From Sporocytophaga sp. (GTDB taxonomy: Bacteria; Bacteroidota; Bacteroidia; Cytophagales; Cytophagaceae): DNA of 64,000 nucleotides. This document shows, in pieces, positions 8,287 through 18,079 of the stretch. Numbering within the stretch: position 1 is the stretch's first letter; every line of letters begins with the position of its first letter. The position numbers and the translations under genes were made by a program. Under the pieces are notes generated by a model, which was not told where the DNA came from, did no database searches, and saw only the letters and a program-made list of their open reading frames with translations. The stretch covers positions 1 through 64,000 of the forward strand of contig NZ_JAGHZZ010000007.1 of assembly GCF_017745095.1 (NCBI RefSeq). The letters run 5' to 3'.

Positions 8287-8603
8287 GTGATGCTAGGTCT
8301 TTCGACCTGACACTTTTGAAAGTTATCTGTGACATTATATTTCTGTGTCAATTGAACGAATTGTCGGATCAAAAGACCATGGCCGTCAACTTAGCAGAAT
8401 CTTCTCTTTGTCATTCTGAGCCTGCGAAGAATCTGAGCTTTCAAAATGAATAAAGTTAAGCTATCTGGCAGAATGGTAGTTTAAATAACAATTTTTTTTG
8501 TGACTATCAGATCCTTCGCAGGGCTCAGGATGACAAAACAACCTATTGTCCTTTACAAAACAATGTTTAAGTTGACGGCTATGATCAAAAGATCCGATAC
8601 CAC
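8287..8603. repeat. Element 1 copy, split by an element 2 insertion
   Basis: Bases 8287-8377 and 8594-8603, read together, are a diverged reverse-complement copy of the 101-bp element at 151-251. They share the GGTCTTTCGACC hairpin, the CAATTGAACGAA segment and the second hairpin GTCGGATC/GATCCGA. The second hairpin is interrupted exactly at its loop by 8378-8583. Confidence 0.8.
8378..8583. mobile_element. Element 2: 206-bp copy with TIRs and 10-bp target duplication
   Basis: The left end CATGGCCGTCAAC (8378-8390) and right end GTTGACGGCTATG (8571-8583) are inverted repeats with one mismatch and match the ends of the 513-bp copy at 2506. The flanks ATCAAAAGAC (8368-8377) and ATCAAAAGAT (8584-8593) are a 10-bp target duplication. 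The interior holds one GTCATTCTGAGCCTGCG motif (about 8410) and one GATCCTTCGCAGGGCTCAGG motif (8511-8530), facing each other. It is non-coding. Confidence 0.85.
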
Positions 8604-8637
8604 GGAAAATAGTTAAAGCCAACCACCATTGGCAAAA

Positions 8638-8674
8638 TATAATCGTGTTAAGTACACTACTTAACACGATTATA
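8638..8674 (-). terminator. 17-bp perfect stem-loop ending the Tc toxin operon
   Basis: Bases 8638-8654 pair perfectly with 8658-8674 around a three-base CAC centre, one of the strongest stems in the window. On the minus strand it lies 26 bases after the stop codon of the TcA gene and is followed by TTTT. An intrinsic terminator is the natural reading. Confidence 0.8.
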
Positions 8675-8700
8675 ACTTTATCACAATCTCCACCAACCCA

Positions 8701-11700
8701 TCAAACACATTGGTAATTCAATACAAAACCAATATCTTTTACTTCCGCTTCCGGAGCATCAACACCAGATTTTTTTATTGTTAAAGTAAAGTTACCAAGT
8801 CCGAAACCTGAAGGTAATGAGTCAAGATTATTCATATTATAACTGTTACCTGGTGTCAATGCAAAGCTTACTGTTGCTCCTCCATTAGATGTTAATTCCA
8901 CTTCGTAACTATCTGTGCTGTTATTAAATGAGCCATAAATAGAAATTTTAGTAATTTCAATATCTCTGTTCTGAACAAAAAATGGCAGGTAATTTCTGGT
9001 AATTTCAAAATTCATAACATGCGCACCTTCGCCTGCAGGATAAAACATTTTGTGCCAATCCCTGGAGAATTCATGACGAAGGCTAAACAAGCGATTCAGT
9101 TCTAATCCGCTTGCATTCACCGTTGGTGCAACAGTTGACTGAATTAACCCTTTCAGGTAATTGTTCACTGTACCCTTTAGCGCACCATCTTCCCGGGCAG
9201 TGTAACGCACTGTAACAATTACATCACTGATGGTATTGTAATCAAACATGCGCAATTCAGCTTCTGTATTCAGCTCCAGTTGCCACTCTCCGAATGCACC
9301 ACAACCTTCAAAAGGTAAGTAGCGTTCATCCCGGAAATTGAGATCAAATACACCGCTGTCGTTTTGCGCAGTGCTGGTTGCAATAGAATGGATTTTGGTA
9401 GTAACATGTCTGAAACGATCTTCTGCAGAATAATCTTCATAACCATAATTGGATTCGGAAGCAGTGAGACGAGTGGTGTGCTTCAGTAATTGCAACGTAG
9501 CATTGATAGAAGTATAAGGACCAGCGATGCATGGAATACTTATCGAAACCGATTTAATCCTTCTGAAAAAATGTCCAGGGAAATCCAGGTCGTAAAGCGC
9601 TTCTGGAACAATGAACGTGCAAGTTCCGTTAGAACGTAGATCCAGGATGGCCTGAGGACTAAGCATTAGTATGGAAATATGTTTCGTGATTTCCAGTTCA
9701 CGATCGTTCTGATGATAATAGGAACTTTCCATTCTTCTCAAATCATACTGTAGTTTTTCTGCACTGAGCAAACCTTTTTTCAAGCTATCCCAATAACCGA
9801 ATTGCACAAAGGAGGTATTTCCAAATTCGCCCAATTCGTATTGATAGCATTGTTCGGCTTTTTTGGCCAGATCAAAAGCCAGCTGATAGCTTTGAAAATA
9901 CACGGTTGAAAGTTGCCCGATCATCCAGTCATACAATTGCTGGTTGGTAAACTTACTGCGCATAAATTCATCAGCTTCCTTGCTGTTTTCAATTTGCAGT
10001 TGCTGGTTCAGCACCTCTTTTTCTGCAATAGCAAGTTTTATTTCAGTAGAAATAATTTGTTTTTCTATTTGTTCCAGTTCCTTTTCTGCTGTACTCGTCT
10101 GGAATTGCCAATCGTCCATTCTGCGTGAATACCCTCCAAGTGTCCCGGCCATAGAGCCTTGCGCATTATTAATGGCGGAGAAAATTCCCATATAAGTACT
10201 AATGGCATTCATCATAGCCCCTAAATTATCGCCTCCCCAGGTTACGCCCATTGAAGTAGGAGCTCCTATTTTTAAATTCGGTATAGCTGAAAGAACACCG
10301 CCTATGGTGCTAATGCCTCCCTGAATCATTGAGAAAATCATTCCGGTCTGTATACTCATGAGTTGCTGTGATTCATGTATATTCATGAATTCACGCGAAC
10401 TATAGTAATTGTATTTAAGCTGAGTAACTTCTTTAGAAAGGTTGATACTTTCTAATTGTACTTTAGCATCGTCCACTTGTTTCTTTTTCATTTCCAGAAC
10501 TGCATTCAGTAGTTTCAGCTCATGACCGGAGCGCAACAAAGCAAAGGCTTCTGCATCTCTTTTTTCCAAAGCCTGTAATAATGCTGCACCCAGGCTTTTT
10601 ACTTCATTGGAAAACTCCATTGCTTTTTGCAGCATAAAATTGAAGCGGTAATGAGGTAAGGCAACATTCATATCGCTGAGTATACTGCTCAGATCCATTC
10701 CGGCTGCTGCAGCGCGAACCAGCATAGCAGGATCGATCGGCGGTTCGAATAGTGGCAGTGTACGCACTACCCCTTTTATATTCATGCTATTACGAATTTT
10801 AAAGAGACGGTCCGCTACGGCGTCCCAGTATTTCATCAAAAATTCATTACGCGGCACATCGAAATAGAACATTTTCCCCAACGCATTACTACTTCCGGAT
10901 CCACTGCCGGAAGCGGAAGGAGCTGATGGAGCAAGCATGGTTTCAATGGTCACCAGGGCATTCGAAAACGGATCGAGCTCATCTTTGATCTCATCAAAAG
11001 TTGTATCATCATGTTCGGCCCTGGGTGGAATTAGCTGTGGTCTTTCGCCCAGAATTTTCGAAGCCATAATGTACAGGTTGGTTGCTTCATTAATGGCTTC
11101 AATAGTATCACGATTAAATAAATTATCAGCCCAGGCAATCAGATTATCAAGATATTTCATTACTACATTTTTCATGTATGCGCTTAAACGCATGCGGGCA
11201 ATAACGTGAGGCATGAATGGATTTTTCATCCATTTATTAACCTGTGCCGATAGCTCTGTTTCATTGCGTAACAGATCATCAAGTGTTTCAATTTCAGAAC
11301 CTGCTTCGTCATAGAATGGCTTAAACTGCCAGAAACGTTTTTTATCTCCTCCTTCACTTTGTGTGGGATCAAAAATATAATGAAACCATTCCCTTGCTTC
11401 TTCAAATCGCTGATCGTCTTTTAGCCTGCATGCGATAAGCATAGGCACATGAAAAAACAACTCCCAGTTGTATTGTGAATAAGCACTGCCATATGTGAAA
11501 TCAACTTCGCTGGTTGGATATGGCGTTGATACCAATTTGGTTGGGTCATAAATAGTTTTGAATGAAATGGTATCAGGTTGGGTTTGTACACCTCGTGTCA
11601 GCAGACCATCAACGCCCAGCTTGTATAATTCTTTGATGAATGTTTTTACATGTGAATGGTAAAATGTGCTGAATGCAAAACGATCTTCTTCTTTGTATTT

Positions 11701-14700
11701 TAATCTCATACTGTTAGCATTGGACAGCAACATGATTTTCGGATTAGATCCATACATAGGAATAGTGTCCCTATATCCGGAGTCCGCTAAAGAATTGTTT
11801 TTTATACTTCGTAAAGCCTTGGGCTGGACAGTAGTGGCAGTGTTTTCTAATTCCATTGTTTCATTTCCATGCAGATTAACAGTGGCATATTTGAATTCTA
11901 TGGTTTGTGCTTTCCGGACTTTTCTGGGTAGGTCATTTTTGATCTGCAATGGCTCCCTGAAATATTCATCGATGGAAACACCAGGATTAATTATAGGACC
12001 TTCCGGATCTTGAATGGGGTTGTAGGTATAATAGCCTCCCCAGTTGTTCTGAATTGCGCTATACCAATTGTTGATCCCGAAATCCTGCGTTGAAAGCATT
12101 GGAATATTTACCACGCTATGTTTTGCATAAAAAGTTTGGTCTTTGTCCTGAAAGAAGAAAGCCCCCGGAATACTGTGCGGACCAGTTGAAGGAACGATAA
12201 GTTTAAACCTATCGCCGTTCCCTTTCTCCAGTATTTTCAAATGTTCTGTACTCACAATATAGCCGCCATCAATATCATCGTGATCAATTTTTATTGAAAG
12301 CGGACCATCCACATTCAGAGAAACTTCCATTTCATTCTTGGTATCAGTTCCCTCAAACCCCACCCATATCAAAGGATTTCCGCCAAGAAAGGTCTCTGAA
12401 TTTGATAAGAAAGGTTCTTCGGAAGTATTGTTAAATACAAATGCGCTTTCACTTCCGGAAAAATCTCCACCTACCAAAAGATGTAGCTTTGAGTCTTGAA
12501 CAGATGCCTCTAGCTGGCACCCTGATCTTATGCTTTCAAGACTTGCAATGGTTTCAACGTGTTGAGAAGTAATGAAATTTTTAGAGAGCCGTTTTGCAGT
12601 CCAATTGTTTTTTCTGTATTCACTCCAGGCAGCCTGTACTTTCCAAAACTTCGGTGCAGGATCTGTAAGGTCTGCAGATTCCTCCGACCCCTGAACAAAA
12701 AACAGCCAGAACAAACAAAGTTTGCGATTAAAAATAACTGGAACAATATGGTTGCCATCCACATCAATTTCCAGTTTCAACCAGGCTGTCCATTCTCCGT
12801 TTTCAAGCGTACGGTGGTAGTAACGATGTGGATTGGAAGAAGTACGTGCAAATACGTGCAGGATATCAATATCATCTTCATCCTCCAGATCAGTTTCCAA
12901 TTGATGATACATACCAACAACTTCCAGCCGTGCCACTTCGTCGAGCTGGTTCAGGTAGTAATGAAAGGCATCTTCAACATTGTCTGTATTCAATTCGTTT
13001 TGTTTGAGTTGCGTCTCAAGGTCTTTGAAAAATGGAGATTTGTCTTCACGCAATTCCGGTTCCAGCCAGTTCTCCGGATATAAGAATATCTTACGATTGG
13101 CTTCCCATATACGGTAAATCTTTCTCCATTCCTTCCACTCTTCAACCTGACCACCTTCCAACTTCAGAGCAGGAGCAGTAAGATTAGAATTCGCATGCTC
13201 CAGATTAAGTAGTACACGATCGACGTACAACTGTACACTACAAATTGCCTGTTTGATGCGGGAGGTCATGCTGATAGGTTTCATTTCCACATCAATCAGA
13301 AAATACTCGTACAATTCATCACTGTTCTTCCAGCGCTCAAAAGAAGAAGTAGAAGGATTGTAATTAGCATGGGTTACCACATAGGCCACGAGTGCTCTGC
13401 GTTGTTTTTCACGCAGATCATCACGTAATGCTTTTGCAAGCTTAAGCCATTGTGCTTCGTCATATTTTGCTTTTGCTGCATTTTTGATTGCATCGGAAAC
13501 ATCGTTATTAAAATCTGCCACAATTGCAGATTGAATAAGTGCAGTATTTAATCCGATGCGATTTATAGTAGTGAGGCAATTTTTTATTTGTAAAATCAGA
13601 TCGCCATTAACAAAACCAGCAGGGAAATTTGTTCTGAGAATACCGGCATTAGTGGTTGTAGATCCATTGCCAACCAGGGCTTCTAAAGTTATTCTATCCC
13701 AATTGGTGCGTGCGCAGAGATCATCAAGCCATTTTGTCTTATCAGGATTAGAAATGGAATGTAATACGATATAAAAATAATCAGGTGTTCCCACTGGCAT
13801 GGTATCCCGTCCTTTGATAAGGTTTACCAGAGTTTCAAATAAAGTAAAATTACCTGCTGTGGCTGTAACAGGAAGAACCGCAAGATTGATACAAAGCATG
13901 GATGCATGATGCTTCAGTATATTCTCCAGGTCAGTATCACTCAGTTTAAGTTTATTGATAACAGAAGCAATTTTTTCAAGCCGTATACAATCATCAAACA
14001 AAGTTGGTACAGCAGCTAACGTGACATCGGCTGTTGGATTGGATCGGACGAAGATCGGTTCATAGTCCTTTGGATTCTGAGGATCCGAAGAATCTATGTA
14101 TGTTTTAAGGAAATTGGAAGAAGAGAAATCATCGGCACGAAAATCTTCCACTACCATTGCTGTGGGATTGCTGATTCCCCTTACATAGGTTTGTATTAAT
14201 AACCCTGCAGCCGTGGCAGAAATTTTTAGTTTCTCTGAAAATTTCTGCACAATGGTATTCCGCTGCTCATCGGCTGATGAAGTTTCAATAGCACGTACCG
14301 CACTTCTCAATTCTGACAGGAAGACACTGAGAGAGGCATCTAGTGGAGCTACTCCCGTTTCTTCCAGGTAATCGTGGTTCAATAAATAGTTGATCTGATC
14401 AATGCTGAAACCGGAAGTTTTCACCGTTTCTGCTTTTAACAGAAAGGAGAATGTCGCAACCGGAGAAGCAAAAGGATCTGCACCGATGATTTTTTTCAGT
14501 GAAAGGAAATCTTTTATACTCAGTTTTAATTTTTTGGAGAGTAGCGTATATCTATATAAGATACTGAGATTGCTCAATATTAAATTATTATCAAGTAATT
14601 CAGTTTTCAGATAACCATAGTCTTCATCGCTGATCTGCAATGCCGATACTATGGTCGCGATATGATCATCCAGTAATCCAGTCAGTGCAGCTGGGTTCTC

Positions 14701-17700
14701 AAATGCGGGATCCACAGGATTGAGTACAGCCTTATTGCTGAATAACTTTTTATATAGTGAAACAACAGGAGGATAATTGTCTTTAAAATAATCAGTATAC
14801 GATGTAACGCCAATAGTACTCCAAAAAATAAGCGTAGATTCAATGGAAAGCTTGAGCTGCTTCGATAAGAAATAGGTTTGTGAGATTTTGCTCAGGTTGA
14901 TTTTGTTTTGAGCGATGTTGCCTCCGAAATCTATATTGAATGTTACGCAGGCTTTGTCAAGGTCAAACATCGTCCAGCCCAGCTTTCTCCATAGACGTAA
15001 GAAGCGATGAATTTTCTGTAAGTGATTGGTAGTAACACCTGTCAATTTGAGATTATTCAATTCACAGCTAGCATTGTCTCCGTTTATGGAAACAATAGCG
15101 ATTGCCCTCATCGGATTTCCGGAGCCATCTGTTCCTGTAATAGGATTAATAGTATCACATAGTAAAAGCGTGAGGAGCTCTTTATAAATTAAATCTGATT
15201 GTTGCAGAAAGACATCCACGCGGCTTGTAACAGCAGTTTCCCAATTTCCTCCAGTAATTTGTTTACTTGAATCGGCAGGATCTGTCAGAGCCTTATATCC
15301 GCTGGATTTATCGAAACCATAAAAATTCCACAACCCGGAATTTGCACTACCATCGCCAGCGGTTTCGCCAGAAAGAATTCTTGCTTCTTGCAGTGTTAAA
15401 TTCAAGCGTTCCATGTTGATTTCAAAATTATCAAATGCCGCCTCTTTAGAACCTGCAAAGAAGCTGTTCATCAACTGCCACTTCTCAATACCTAAATGTT
15501 TCAGGTAAATACGCGCTTCTTCCACCGGCAGATTAAAAGGTAATGCTTGTGGGTATACTGCTGATTTTAATTCTGCATAAGCTTCATAATTAATATGTTC
15601 AGGGTTTGCTGCCAGCTCTTTTGCCTGCCAGCTGGTTTGATAAGAATCGGGAACTGTAACAGGAACACTTTTGTGGGTGAGAATAAAATTCTCCAGCAAT
15701 TCATTCACAAGGTCCACATACGGAAGTGGAGTGTTCGTATTTTCACAGGTGAGTTCTATATGCACCAAATCAGGTCTTCTGCGAATAAGCTCATTATATA
15801 CATCAGGCGTACGACTATAGAGGAAATTCAGAATATCGGTATAGTAAGCTGCAGGACTGAATACAGAAGTACAATGCTCACATTCGCAGGAATCCAATGT
15901 ACCAAACATAGTTCGCAGTGTGGGCGCCGAAACAGGATTAGGTGTAGTAGTAGTGTGAAAAGAAAGATTTGGATGAGTGACAGACCAATATAGGGCTGAT
16001 TCCATAAAACTCTTTTCAGCTTGCTTGTATATCTTTCGGGCACTTTCAGTGCTGCCGATACTTTGAGAATAGGTATTAATAAAAGTGTTTTCAGGCAGAG
16101 AAACAATGTTGTGAGCCGAATCCATGTTGTCGGATTTCAACAGACTCATGGTTTTGAAATCAGTAGTATAGGCACTTAGACGTTGAATACTCTGAAGTTC
16201 CGAAACCAAAAGTGTTTTGTCTTTGATTCCGTTAAAATTAAATCCCGAATTGTCTTCTGTTAAAGAAATTGTAGAAGTTTTTTTAAGATCAAAAGAAGGA
16301 TTGTTGCCGAAGAAATGCAGGAGATCTGTTTGAGTTGATTTAAAAGCAGAGTCATGATTTTTGGGCATCGATAATTTTCCAAAGAAAGAATGAGTAGGAA
16401 AATTTTGTTCTATGATTTTCGCCATTCTCCCCGCATACATTTTTATACGTTCGTCTTCGCTTTCTGCTTCGATGAATGTGGGCACCACAGACTTGTTTTT
16501 CTGCTTTGTCAGACTATTCAGCATGTAAGTCCAGTCTTCTTCGTCAAGAGACGCCAAGTCATAAAAAACAGACGAGGACCCATGACTCCGGTTTACCAAT
16601 GCTTCCATTACATCCGTTTGATTGGCGGTGAGTGCGCCGAGTTTCAATACATCTTGAATTTTCTGTGCACTTTCTTTATCACCTGAAATTTTCTCCAGAT
16701 CATTCCAGAAATCTGAAATACTTCCTTCGTGACTAAGGTAAGCGGTGAATATTTTCTTCTGAGTAGGTTTGTCTTTTATGGCAATAGACAACAGCTGGCT
16801 GAGAGAAGCATCCATTTTTTGAGGCACTTCATCCAATGCTTTATCCACAATGTAATCGTTCCATATACTCACCATTTGCTGAACTGATGCAGCAACCTTG
16901 TCTGAGATATAATTTGACTCTGCGGCTTTTTTTATCGCCTCTCCTATTTCATCGCCATTTTTTGAAGAAAGGTTTTTGGGGTTGGTTGGTAAGCCTTGTT
17001 TAAATAATCCATAAAATGCTTCTGCAGGAATTGTAGTTTCTTTCTCCAACTCATTGGCACGGAGCCAGTGAAACGTATCTCTGGGTTCTAAACCAGTTTG
17101 TCTTGCAACAAAGTGTACATCCTCTACAGTGAGCGGTTTTTCGTTCCCTCCAGCATTTAATTGCTCAAAATAATTCTTAAGTTCTGGCTGGCGTAAGGTA
17201 AAAACCGGAGCACCTTTATATTGAACTTCTCGGATAATAAAATCGTGTGAAACCAATCCCGTAGTATTGAAGATCACTTCTGAAGTGACAAGCAGTTTAC
17301 CTTCTTCATTTATGACCTCAAGGATGAAGCCTGTATTCTTCGGGAGTCCCTGAATAGTGATGGAATAAATACCCTGTTTATCTGTAACCGTTTCAGATAA
17401 CTTCTTTTTATCGCGGAGCAATTTTTCACTCAATACAACTTTTATATTTTCAACAGCATTTCCTGTACTGTGCTTTACAGTGCCTTTGAAAGTTGCAGAT
17501 GAAGAATCTTCGAGAGATTCAATATCATACGACTTTATTGGTAATACAATTTCTATTGGCTGAGCTTCATTATGAACATTCCATAACACGGAATTTCTAG
17601 TATCATGAATGAGCTTACCTTTTAAAAATATTTTGAAATAGATATCAGGATCACGATCATTAAAAAATTCCTTATAGCGTTCCGCTGAGAAAGTGAGCGT

Positions 17701-17847
17701 AAATTTTCCTTCCTTGTTGCTGGTAGATTCTGCTAGAAAATCATCAACAAGTATATCCTTATCCCAGGCCTCTATGCTGAGATTAGCTAGAGCCTGTTGT
17801 GTGCTATCCTTTAACGAGCCCGTGATGGTGTAAACTTGCTTTGTCAT
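8701..17847 (-). CDS. Tc toxin complex subunit A (TcA), pore-forming translocator
   Basis: A 3048-residue protein; known TcA proteins are about 2500. It should form the pentameric pore that binds a target cell and injects the TcC payload. Residues 1-210 are two carboxypeptidase-regulatory/transthyretin-like beta-sandwich domains, an unusual N-terminal addition. About 650-690 holds CECEHC followed by SPAAYYTDILNFLYSR, the VRP1-like signature of the alpha-helical shell. About 1480-1555 matches the ABC-toxin N-terminal region, and about 1630-1725 the neuraminidase-like region (DILHVFARTSSNPHRYYHRT). From about 2000 comes the pore region, with long alternating helices and the Gly-rich hydrophobic stretch MIQGGISTIGG near 2500, then the TcB-binding beta domain (about 2750-3048). 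There is no signal peptide, as usual. The ATG at 17847 is chosen because the 23 residues upstream do not resemble the family start. It is preceded by the TcB-TcC gene on the same strand. Confidence 0.92.
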   Translation of the reverse strand: MTKQVYTITGSLKDSTQQALANLSIEAWDKDILVDDFLAESTSNKEGKFTLTFSAERYKEFFNDRDPDIYFKIFLKGKLIHDTRNSVLWNVHNEAQPIEIVLPIKSYDIESLEDSSSATFKGTVKHSTGNAVENIKVVLSEKLLRDKKKLSETVTDKQGIYSITIQGLPKNTGFILEVINEEGKLLVTSEVIFNTTGLVSHDFIIREVQYKGAPVFTLRQPELKNYFEQLNAGGNEKPLTVEDVHFVARQTGLEPRDTFHWLRANELEKETTIPAEAFYGLFKQGLPTNPKNLSSKNGDEIGEAIKKAAESNYISDKVAASVQQMVSIWNDYIVDKALDEVPQKMDASLSQLLSIAIKDKPTQKKIFTAYLSHEGSISDFWNDLEKISGDKESAQKIQDVLKLGALTANQTDVMEALVNRSHGSSSVFYDLASLDEEDWTYMLNSLTKQKNKSVVPTFIEAESEDERIKMYAGRMAKIIEQNFPTHSFFGKLSMPKNHDSAFKSTQTDLLHFFGNNPSFDLKKTSTISLTEDNSGFNFNGIKDKTLLVSELQSIQRLSAYTTDFKTMSLLKSDNMDSAHNIVSLPENTFINTYSQSIGSTESARKIYKQAEKSFMESALYWSVTHPNLSFHTTTTPNPVSAPTLRTMFGTLDSCECEHCTSVFSPAAYYTDILNFLYSRTPDVYNELIRRRPDLVHIELTCENTNTPLPYVDLVNELLENFILTHKSVPVTVPDSYQTSWQAKELAANPEHINYEAYAELKSAVYPQALPFNLPVEEARIYLKHLGIEKWQLMNSFFAGSKEAAFDNFEINMERLNLTLQEARILSGETAGDGSANSGLWNFYGFDKSSGYKALTDPADSSKQITGGNWETAVTSRVDVFLQQSDLIYKELLTLLLCDTINPITGTDGSGNPMRAIAIVSINGDNASCELNNLKLTGVTTNHLQKIHRFLRLWRKLGWTMFDLDKACVTFNIDFGGNIAQNKINLSKISQTYFLSKQLKLSIESTLIFWSTIGVTSYTDYFKDNYPPVVSLYKKLFSNKAVLNPVDPAFENPAALTGLLDDHIATIVSALQISDEDYGYLKTELLDNNLILSNLSILYRYTLLSKKLKLSIKDFLSLKKIIGADPFASPVATFSFLLKAETVKTSGFSIDQINYLLNHDYLEETGVAPLDASLSVFLSELRSAVRAIETSSADEQRNTIVQKFSEKLKISATAAGLLIQTYVRGISNPTAMVVEDFRADDFSSSNFLKTYIDSSDPQNPKDYEPIFVRSNPTADVTLAAVPTLFDDCIRLEKIASVINKLKLSDTDLENILKHHASMLCINLAVLPVTATAGNFTLFETLVNLIKGRDTMPVGTPDYFYIVLHSISNPDKTKWLDDLCARTNWDRITLEALVGNGSTTTNAGILRTNFPAGFVNGDLILQIKNCLTTINRIGLNTALIQSAIVADFNNDVSDAIKNAAKAKYDEAQWLKLAKALRDDLREKQRRALVAYVVTHANYNPSTSSFERWKNSDELYEYFLIDVEMKPISMTSRIKQAICSVQLYVDRVLLNLEHANSNLTAPALKLEGGQVEEWKEWRKIYRIWEANRKIFLYPENWLEPELREDKSPFFKDLETQLKQNELNTDNVEDAFHYYLNQLDEVARLEVVGMYHQLETDLEDEDDIDILHVFARTSSNPHRYYHRTLENGEWTAWLKLEIDVDGNHIVPVIFNRKLCLFWLFFVQGSEESADLTDPAPKFWKVQAAWSEYRKNNWTAKRLSKNFITSQHVETIASLESIRSGCQLEASVQDSKLHLLVGGDFSGSESAFVFNNTSEEPFLSNSETFLGGNPLIWVGFEGTDTKNEMEVSLNVDGPLSIKIDHDDIDGGYIVSTEHLKILEKGNGDRFKLIVPSTGPHSIPGAFFFQDKDQTFYAKHSVVNIPMLSTQDFGINNWYSAIQNNWGGYYTYNPIQDPEGPIINPGVSIDEYFREPLQIKNDLPRKVRKAQTIEFKYATVNLHGNETMELENTATTVQPKALRSIKNNSLADSGYRDTIPMYGSNPKIMLLSNANSMRLKYKEEDRFAFSTFYHSHVKTFIKELYKLGVDGLLTRGVQTQPDTISFKTIYDPTKLVSTPYPTSEVDFTYGSAYSQYNWELFFHVPMLIACRLKDDQRFEEAREWFHYIFDPTQSEGGDKKRFWQFKPFYDEAGSEIETLDDLLRNETELSAQVNKWMKNPFMPHVIARMRLSAYMKNVVMKYLDNLIAWADNLFNRDTIEAINEATNLYIMASKILGERPQLIPPRAEHDDTTFDEIKDELDPFSNALVTIETMLAPSAPSASGSGSGSSNALGKMFYFDVPRNEFLMKYWDAVADRLFKIRNSMNIKGVVRTLPLFEPPIDPAMLVRAAAAGMDLSSILSDMNVALPHYRFNFMLQKAMEFSNEVKSLGAALLQALEKRDAEAFALLRSGHELKLLNAVLEMKKKQVDDAKVQLESINLSKEVTQLKYNYYSSREFMNIHESQQLMSIQTGMIFSMIQGGISTIGGVLSAIPNLKIGAPTSMGVTWGGDNLGAMMNAISTYMGIFSAINNAQGSMAGTLGGYSRRMDDWQFQTSTAEKELEQIEKQIISTEIKLAIAEKEVLNQQLQIENSKEADEFMRSKFTNQQLYDWMIGQLSTVYFQSYQLAFDLAKKAEQCYQYELGEFGNTSFVQFGYWDSLKKGLLSAEKLQYDLRRMESSYYHQNDRELEITKHISILMLSPQAILDLRSNGTCTFIVPEALYDLDFPGHFFRRIKSVSISIPCIAGPYTSINATLQLLKHTTRLTASESNYGYEDYSAEDRFRHVTTKIHSIATSTAQNDSGVFDLNFRDERYLPFEGCGAFGEWQLELNTEAELRMFDYNTISDVIVTVRYTAREDGALKGTVNNYLKGLIQSTVAPTVNASGLELNRLFSLRHEFSRDWHKMFYPAGEGAHVMNFEITRNYLPFFVQNRDIEITKISIYGSFNNSTDSYEVELTSNGGATVSFALTPGNSYNMNNLDSLPSGFGLGNFTLTIKKSGVDAPEAEVKDIGFVLNYQCV

Positions 17848-17900
17848 GTTTTTGTGAATATTTTTAATTAGAAATATAGTCCGATATAAGTAGTGAATTT

Positions 17901-17914
17901 GCAGACGAGTCTGC
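17901..17914. promoter_or_regulatory. Palindrome GCAGACGAGTCTGC upstream of TcA
   Basis: A 6-bp perfect inverted repeat with a two-base centre sits 54 bases upstream of the TcA start codon. It could be a regulator site or a leader hairpin; no promoter box was convincing nearby. Confidence 0.3.
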
Positions 17915-18050
17915 ATGTCCCCAAAAATCTCATTACACGCAAAAGTGAAGAGAGAATAGATCGGATGGACTGTTCATGATGGAAAAGGAGTTATGGTTTA
18001 GATCTTAAAACTTGCTGGTCAAAACACCAACAATGGTTGAAAATTAAATT

Positions 18051-18074
18051 TGGTCGTAGCTCTCGCTACGACCA
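18051..18074 (-). terminator. 10-bp perfect hairpin between the TcB-TcC and TcA genes
   Basis: TGGTCGTAGC (18051-18060) pairs with GCTACGACCA (18065-18074) around a four-base loop, five bases past the TcB-TcC stop codon on the minus strand. It is followed by AAATTTAATTTT rather than a clean T-run, so it may attenuate rather than fully stop transcription into TcA. Confidence 0.55.
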
Positions 18075-18079
18075 GTTAC

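Noticed and set aside
8638-8674. A third mobile element end
   Set aside because: The 17-bp stem directly follows the TcA stop and is adjoined by T residues on that strand; a terminator explains it fully.
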